In this document: one piece after another, positions 58,945-64,000 of the stretch
Layout: each line of letters starts with the position of its first letter
Position numbering within the stretch: the first letter of the stretch is position 1
Assembly (NCBI RefSeq): GCF_014898055.3
Contig: NW_023602073.1
Location: forward strand, 87,400,678-87,464,677
Length of the DNA stretch: 64,000 nt
Reading direction: 5' to 3'
Origin: Talpa occidentalis
Taxonomy: Eukaryota > Chordata > Mammalia > Eulipotyphla > Talpidae
Made by a program: the position numbers and the translations under genes
Notes under the pieces: model-generated
Databases searched by the model: none
What the model was told of the DNA's origin: nothing
Seen by the model: only the letters and a program-made list of their open reading frames with translations

Positions 58945-59210
58945 AGTTTCCTTACACTTTTTTTTTTAATACAAGAGCTGGGGTACAGGCCAGATGTGCA
59001 GGAGGGTGATTCCCCAGAGACAGAGGGGGGAACAGAACAGGCAGACTCAGGAAATACACTGCTGAGGGGAGCAGCGGGCGAGACAGGAGAGGTCTGCTGG
59101 CCATGTGGGTTGCTCCGAGGCCGGCGGGGATTGAAATAGCACTGCAGAGGTGGTGGACAGCTTCACAGCCACCTGCGCCACCAAGGAGGCCCAGTTTACT
59201 TACACTTTTT
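58945..59210 (-). mobile_element. tRNA-derived SINE with 18-bp TSD
   Basis: The element is 58963-59192. AGTTTCCTTACACTTTTT (58945-58962) and AGTTTACTTACACTTTTT (59193-59210) differ at one base. The head complement ends CCACCAAGGAGGCCC. The tail is short and lacks the ATAAATAAATAA block. Confidence 0.94.
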
Positions 59211-61134
59211 GGTTTGCTTATAATTTCCATATTGTTGAAAATTGTGTTGTTTCTATTTTTAGCTATTATATATACGGCTGACCCTAAATTCCTTAATATC
59301 AAACTTTCCATCTCAACTGAAAAACACATTCTTATTTCAATTCAGTAGATTCACACCTTGATTCAGTATTCTATGTGCAAGAGTTATATTTGACTATAGT
59401 TATAGTTGAGACTGATGAGGGCAGAGTGGGAAGGATTTATGCATAGAATGATAAAAATTATTGACACAAGTGTAAAATCAAAGAGTTGATGAATGTTATG
59501 TCTAGAAGTACTGTGAATAACAATATTCCAGTAAATAGTGAGTAAGTAACATAGAGAATACATGTGTTTTAAGAGACTAGCAACTCTTTGGGAAAAATAA
59601 GGGCACAGTGATCTGTGTATGACGATGTGGAATAAAAAGGACACAGCCCAGATCCAAGCTGAAGATGAACAAGAAACAGAAGGAACAATTCAATTTCCAC
59701 TTGAGTGCATTTCAAGGAACTGCCCCCAAGAAAGAGAAAGATTCCTTTTAGAAGAGAAAAGATGAAAGGGATGTCTACAGAAGAGACTGAGAATATGGTA
59801 CTTTTACTGATGACTGAGCATGAGATCTCCAATGAATTATGAAAGTGTGTCAGGGTATTAGTGATAAAAGAGGATACACAGACCCAAACAGAGATCAGCC
59901 TGGTGCATAAAATCCCCTGTGTTTCTTAGGACTGAAAATAACAAGAATGAAAGGTGTGGAGGTTCATCGTGAATGTGGGCCAGAAGTCAATATCTAGGGG
60001 GCAGCAGGTATATCTTGCTCTGAACACAGGTTCTCTCTTCACTTATGCCCTGGAGACCTTGTGAATAGAGAGGAAAAATCTAAACTAAATATGTGAATTG
60101 AAACATTTGTCACTTAGAGGTATAACAACTTTTCTTCAGGCTTATGTATTTATAAAATCAAGATTTTACTCTTTATAGTTTTCCATTTTGTTGTTATAAC
60201 TTCCACTTTACTTCATAAATATGCCATTAATTATTTTTCTCAGTTATGAATTTTAAATGGCTATAGGATAATTTATTTAACCATCTTCTTATTGTTGAAG
60301 AGTTAAATTATTTCCATAAATATATAATACATAAATTTACCCAAGCAATATGTCATTGAAAATACATTTAGAAATGGAGGTAAGAGTCCGGGGAAGGTGC
60401 CAGTATTTACTGTCAAATTTAAATAAGTATGTTAGATTTAAGACTCTTCGGAGGCAAAAATAAAATGAGATCTATAGAAGTCAAACTAAAAACAGTTAGA
60501 GGTTAGTCAGTTCCTTGACTCTTTTTTTGGAGTCAAATTTACCTTTTGCTCCTAGGGTAATTATTCCAGAGAAGATGAATCCCAACTTCTGCAAAGATAG
60601 GTCACGGTCATAAGTTAGAGGAGACACTATGAATCAGCAGCATTTGAAGTTCAGAGTTCCTGACTGCATAAGTTTTGTGAGTCTATGGAATGCAAAGTAA
60701 TTATATGTGGAGAATGCTATTGCTTTATATTCCCACATCCTATCTCTGGGGGCCACAGTGTTTTTGCTGTGGGCCAAGTCATTGGACCCAGAAAGGAGTA
60801 AGTTTGATGACTCTGAGAAGAATTAATTCTCGAGAATACTGCGACACAATTTAATGCTTGGAAAGAAACAAGTGGCATGTGTGTCATTAAGCTTTTTATA
60901 AAATTCTGTCTTCAAGCCTCACCACCCTGATCTTTACTCTAAGCTGTTCATGGATAGGATTATTCATCCATATACTAACATCACTGGATTCGGTAGAATT
61001 TAGTGAAAATCAGTTTCCCAAGTTGGATTGGGTTAAACTTGGACATTCTATAGGAAGGCATTTAATTACTATAATTGCAGGAGTATCTCTTCTTCTTGCT
61101 AACAATAAGCCAGTAGTTTCAACAAGACACACTT
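59211..61134. other. Unique sequence, no gene seen
   Basis: No gene and no repeat named with confidence. Frames at 59384-59644 and 59569-59832 (both minus) lack domains. Confidence 0.4.
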
Positions 61135-61139
61135 GTCCT

Positions 61140-61360
61140 TGTCCTCAAGGAACACTTGGCAATGTGTGGAGATATTTTTAGTTGTAACATCTGAGGAAGA
61201 GGTAGCTACTAACTTCTAACAAGTAGAGGTCAGGTGTGCTGATGAATATCTTAAAATATACAGGACAGTCCCCAAAACAACAACAACAAAAATTTTCAAA
61301 TGTCAAATTCTCAAATGTCAATAGTTCTGAGGTTAAGAAACCATGAGTTAAGCTGTCCCA
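61140..61360 (+). mobile_element. MER20-like hAT relic
   Basis: AACACTTGGCAATGTGTGGA, GATATTTTTAGTTGTAACAT, AAGTAGAGGTCAGGTGTGCT, ACAGGACAGTCCCCAAAACA, AATGTCAATAGTTCTGAGGT and TAAGAAACCATGAG follow the MER20 consensus in order. It is a non-autonomous hAT-Charlie element without coding capacity. MER20 copies have been linked to endometrial enhancers in other mammals; nothing here shows activity. Confidence 0.8.
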
Positions 61361-62097
61361 TATAACAACTAGTATTCTTGAAGGTTTTAATGTCATTATA
61401 ACCCATGACATATTTAGAAAATCTTAAGCCTCCTCAGTCAAGATGTCTCTATCTTCCTCTAATTATTCTTGTACATTTTTAAATATACATTGTGCCATTA
61501 TATACAATGGATTCCTTACTCAGTATCAAAATTGATTTGTAAGAGAGGAGGAGGGCTTGTCTTCCTTTAACACTTAATTTTTACAAAACTTTTGTGTACA
61601 TGATTTATTCCACAGCTTGAGAGAAGAAAGGTGTACTTCCCCTATAATTTCTAAAACACAGACTTATATTCTTCCTTGATACAGAGACCATGTCTACCAT
61701 CAGAAGCTTCTATGTGACTCAAAGATCAGCAGTCAGTGTCACAGCTGGAAGCAAACTGCTTTACTTGCAGCAGTCTTTCCTAATAAATACTCTAATGTCC
61801 ACGCCAGGGGAAAAAACAACAACAATAAAGTAACAAAAACAACTTGTTCCTCTAGGGGAAGAAGAGTGTAGGGTGTTAACTTGTACTTTCTATCCTGATT
61901 CCTCTTGTTTTCTCTCTGTCTTCCCACCTCCTGGGACTTTTAATGATCAATTTAGCTGGAAATTAGTGACATGTTGGTCAGAAACTACAGGATAAAAGTC
62001 AACCTCTTTATGGACATGTCACAGAGTTTTTCATTATCTAGTCTCTAATTGTCTCTCTCATTTCCGGTCTGCACTGGACTCCAAGCACAATTCTTAA

Positions 62098-62280
62098 AGC
62101 AGTGAGCCCCAAACTTGAGTAGCTGTTGGAGTGAAAACAGGTGAACGTTAACATAAAGATTCCTGGGTTCACCCAAAAGATATTCCGAATGGAATAGATG
62201 CTTAGGATCCATCTTTAGCAAATTCTCTGGGTAATTCTGATGCATATGCACTGGAATTTGTAATCTATTGTTCAATCAAC
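62098..62280 (+). mobile_element. MER5A-like hAT relic
   Basis: GCAGTGAGCCCCAAACTTGA, TTCCTGGGTTCACCCAAAAG and TGGGTAATTCTGATGCATAT resemble MER5A. It is degraded and non-autonomous. Confidence 0.6.
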
Positions 62281-63000
62281 CCAGGCCTTTCTATAATCCT
62301 ATGTTTAGATTTCCCTCTGTCTAGACTGTGCTTTTAAACTCCTCTGCGGTTTCATCCCAGAATTTCCCAGGCCTGCTTAGCCATTCCCATCTCTCCATTC
62401 CCATAGCACTTTGCTTACATGTCTATTATTAAAACAAATATAGTAATTTATTGTGCTGCAGTCTTAAACTAGTTAGATTGAGGAGGAGACTGATTCTTAA
62501 AAGAATCAACACAAAGAATACAATTTGTATCAAACTAAAAGTATCAGTTGTTTTAACATCACATTGAAGTCCTAGAGATTAGAGCTTCTGGCTGTAGAAA
62601 TAATTGAAAGAATATCCTAACAGTAAATGTAACTTTGGTTTTGATTCTTGCATAAAAAATGGAAGTCAACATTAACATTTGGATTTACAGAAAGATTTGA
62701 ATACCTGAGGAAATACAAGAGTAATAAATAACATTGTTATAAATAATAAAATGATATGTAAATAAAACAAATGGTTATTTTCAAGAAGTGTACTATATAC
62801 CAAAATTTCACAGTGAGATTAATTAACTAAGGTATATTGTGTTATAAGCACAATATAAATTGAGAGAGAGGCTTAATTCTTCTTGTCGAAATGGGGGAAG
62901 ACATTTCCTTCTTTAATATCCAAACTTTTCTGTTATTCTCAGTGGGAATGTGATCAGCAAAACTAATCTCTAATTAACAGAACTAGAAATATTTTCTTTT
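62281..63000. other. Unique sequence, no gene seen
   Basis: AT-rich with no supported feature. Confidence 0.4.
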
Positions 63001-63007
63001 TTTTTTT

Positions 63008-63266
63008 TAAAAGATTTATTTATTATTTATACAAGCACTGGGTACAGTCAGAAGTGTGGGAGGGCGAGGGAATTCACCAGAGCCACAGCGGGGAACAGAA
63101 CAGGCAGAACGACCAAAGTACACTGCTGAGGGGAGCAGCGGGTGGCAGGAGAGATCTGTGCACCATGTGGGACCCTCACCCAGTGGCCGGGGATCGAACC
63201 GGCGCTGTGGAAGCTGCGGGGAGCTTTGCAACCCACCGCTCAACCTCTGCACCACCGGGGAGGCCC
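63008..63266 (-). mobile_element. tRNA-derived SINE
   Basis: The tail complement is AAAAGATTTATTTATTATTT and the head complement ends CCACCGGGGAGGCCC. Possible imperfect TSD AATATTTTCTTTTTT and GATATTTGCTTTTTT. Frames on both strands are SINE-derived. Confidence 0.93.
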
Positions 63267-63289
63267 GATATTTGCTTTTTTTGAAATTG

Positions 63290-63481
63290 TAGCCAGAAAA
63301 GTAATGAGATCAGCCCTCTTAAGTGTACAGTACAGTATTCTTAACTATAAGACAAGGTTATATTGCAAATCCCTACAATGTTTCCATCCTGTGTGACTAA
63401 TGTTAGATACCCATTCACAGTAATTCCTGATTTCCTTCTGCCCAAGCTCCTGGCTGCCACCATTCTCACCTCTGTTTTTGC
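63290..63481 (-). mobile_element. Old LINE-1 3' UTR, interrupted by LTR2
   Basis: CCTCTTAAGTGTACAGTACA, GTATTCTTAACTATAAGACA and GCTGCCACCATTCTCACCTC resemble antisense old LINE-1 3' UTR. The match stops where the LTR2 copy begins. Confidence 0.65.
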
Positions 63482-64000
63482 TGTGACAGAGAGCCATCTC
63501 CCTAGGGAAGGGTCCATATTTCCTACCCCACCTAATGAAGGGTGACGCCGAGCAGTGAGAATTAGGGCAGACTCAGAGAAGAACATTTGGAGAGGATACT
63601 TGGAGGAGAACAAGAGGAGAGAGACATGGAAGTAGACATGTGGAGTTGAGACATGTAGAGATACCTGGGCAAGACTCATGGTGAGAGACACATGGGAGGT
63701 GAACAATGGCAACCTTTATCTTGATTTGTACTTTAATTTTACTCCTTTTGCCCCAGACTTGCTTGGTCCCTTCTGCCTCTACCCTATGCTTTCCTGTCAG
63801 AAGGTCCTTTGAGCTTGTGACAAGTATTCAGGCCTCAGAGGCCTGAGACAATCTTGTTTGGCTGGGAATTTACACACAAGAGGATGGGTAACTTTGGGTG
63901 TTTTATTGGAAAACTATTATCCTTTCTGTTCTTCTCTCTCTATGGACACTAATCCTATTAAAGTTTTTTCACGCTGAGAGTTTGCTTGACCTTTTTTTGT
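63482..64000 (+). mobile_element. ERV LTR, family LTR2, cut by window end
   Basis: It begins TGTGACAGAGAGCC and follows the minus-strand sequence of the two other LTR2 copies. Shared features are CATATTTCCTACCCCACC-like, a pyrimidine tract then CCCCAG (AG at 63755-63756), AAGAGGATGGGTAACTTTGG and ATTAAAG at 63957-63963. It is more diverged than the other two and has lost their reading frame. The 3' end lies beyond the window, so I cannot tell a solo LTR from the 5' LTR of a provirus. Confidence 0.75.

Noticed and set aside
1..64000. CRISPR array, operon or bacterial mobile system
   Set aside because: Repeats are dispersed eukaryotic retroelements; no regular spacer structure, no dense coding.

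Overview
The window looks like a gene-poor stretch of nuclear DNA from a placental mammal. It is AT-rich and contains no open reading frame that I can call a functional host gene, no structural RNA gene and no CRISPR array. What can be annotated is almost entirely layers of transposable elements. About two dozen copies or fragments belong to one tRNA-derived SINE family with clear pol III A and B boxes, a conserved non-tRNA body and a tail of TAAATAAATAAATCTTT. They sit beside several 3' ends of a lineage-specific LINE-1, older LINE-1, MLT1-like, MIR, L2, MER20 and MER5-like relics shared by placental mammals, and three families of endogenous-retrovirus LTR. The SINE and LINE-1 repertoire suggests a laurasiatherian, possibly a pangolin or a relative of the carnivores, but I cannot name the species from this alone.

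Layout. 1-8 kb: a nest of LTRs (LTR2 inside LTR1 inside an older repeat), clean second copies of both LTR families, an inverted pair of SINEs and a LINE-1 3' end. 8-16 kb: mostly unique sequence plus SINEs, several with perfect target-site duplications (TSDs). 16-22 kb: a CA/TA microsatellite, an old LINE-1 5' part, an MLT1-like LTR and what may be an old ERV internal region. 22-32 kb: SINEs, old LINE-1 3' regions and a cluster of three SINEs in one orientation. 32-35 kb: an LTR3 solo LTR inside old LINE-1-like sequence, then a CT/TA/GA microsatellite with a perfect 30-bp inverted repeat. 35-50 kb: mostly unique, with MIR, L2, three LINE-1 3' ends and a young SINE. 50-57 kb: a young SINE, a LINE-1 with a classical 5' inversion and a separate inverted pair of LINE-1 3' ends. 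57-64 kb: SINEs, MER20 and MER5-like DNA-transposon relics, and a third LTR2 copy that runs off the end of the window inside an old LINE-1 3' UTR.

No set of genes works together here. The value of the window is as a record of insertions: TSDs, nesting order and orientations can be read directly. The more interesting leads are the LTR2 family (a shared reading frame in two copies and a shared splice-acceptor-like site in three), the two contrasting LINE-1 inversions, the 30-bp inverted repeat, and two CTCF-like motifs in otherwise unique DNA. I found no convincing previously undescribed biological system.
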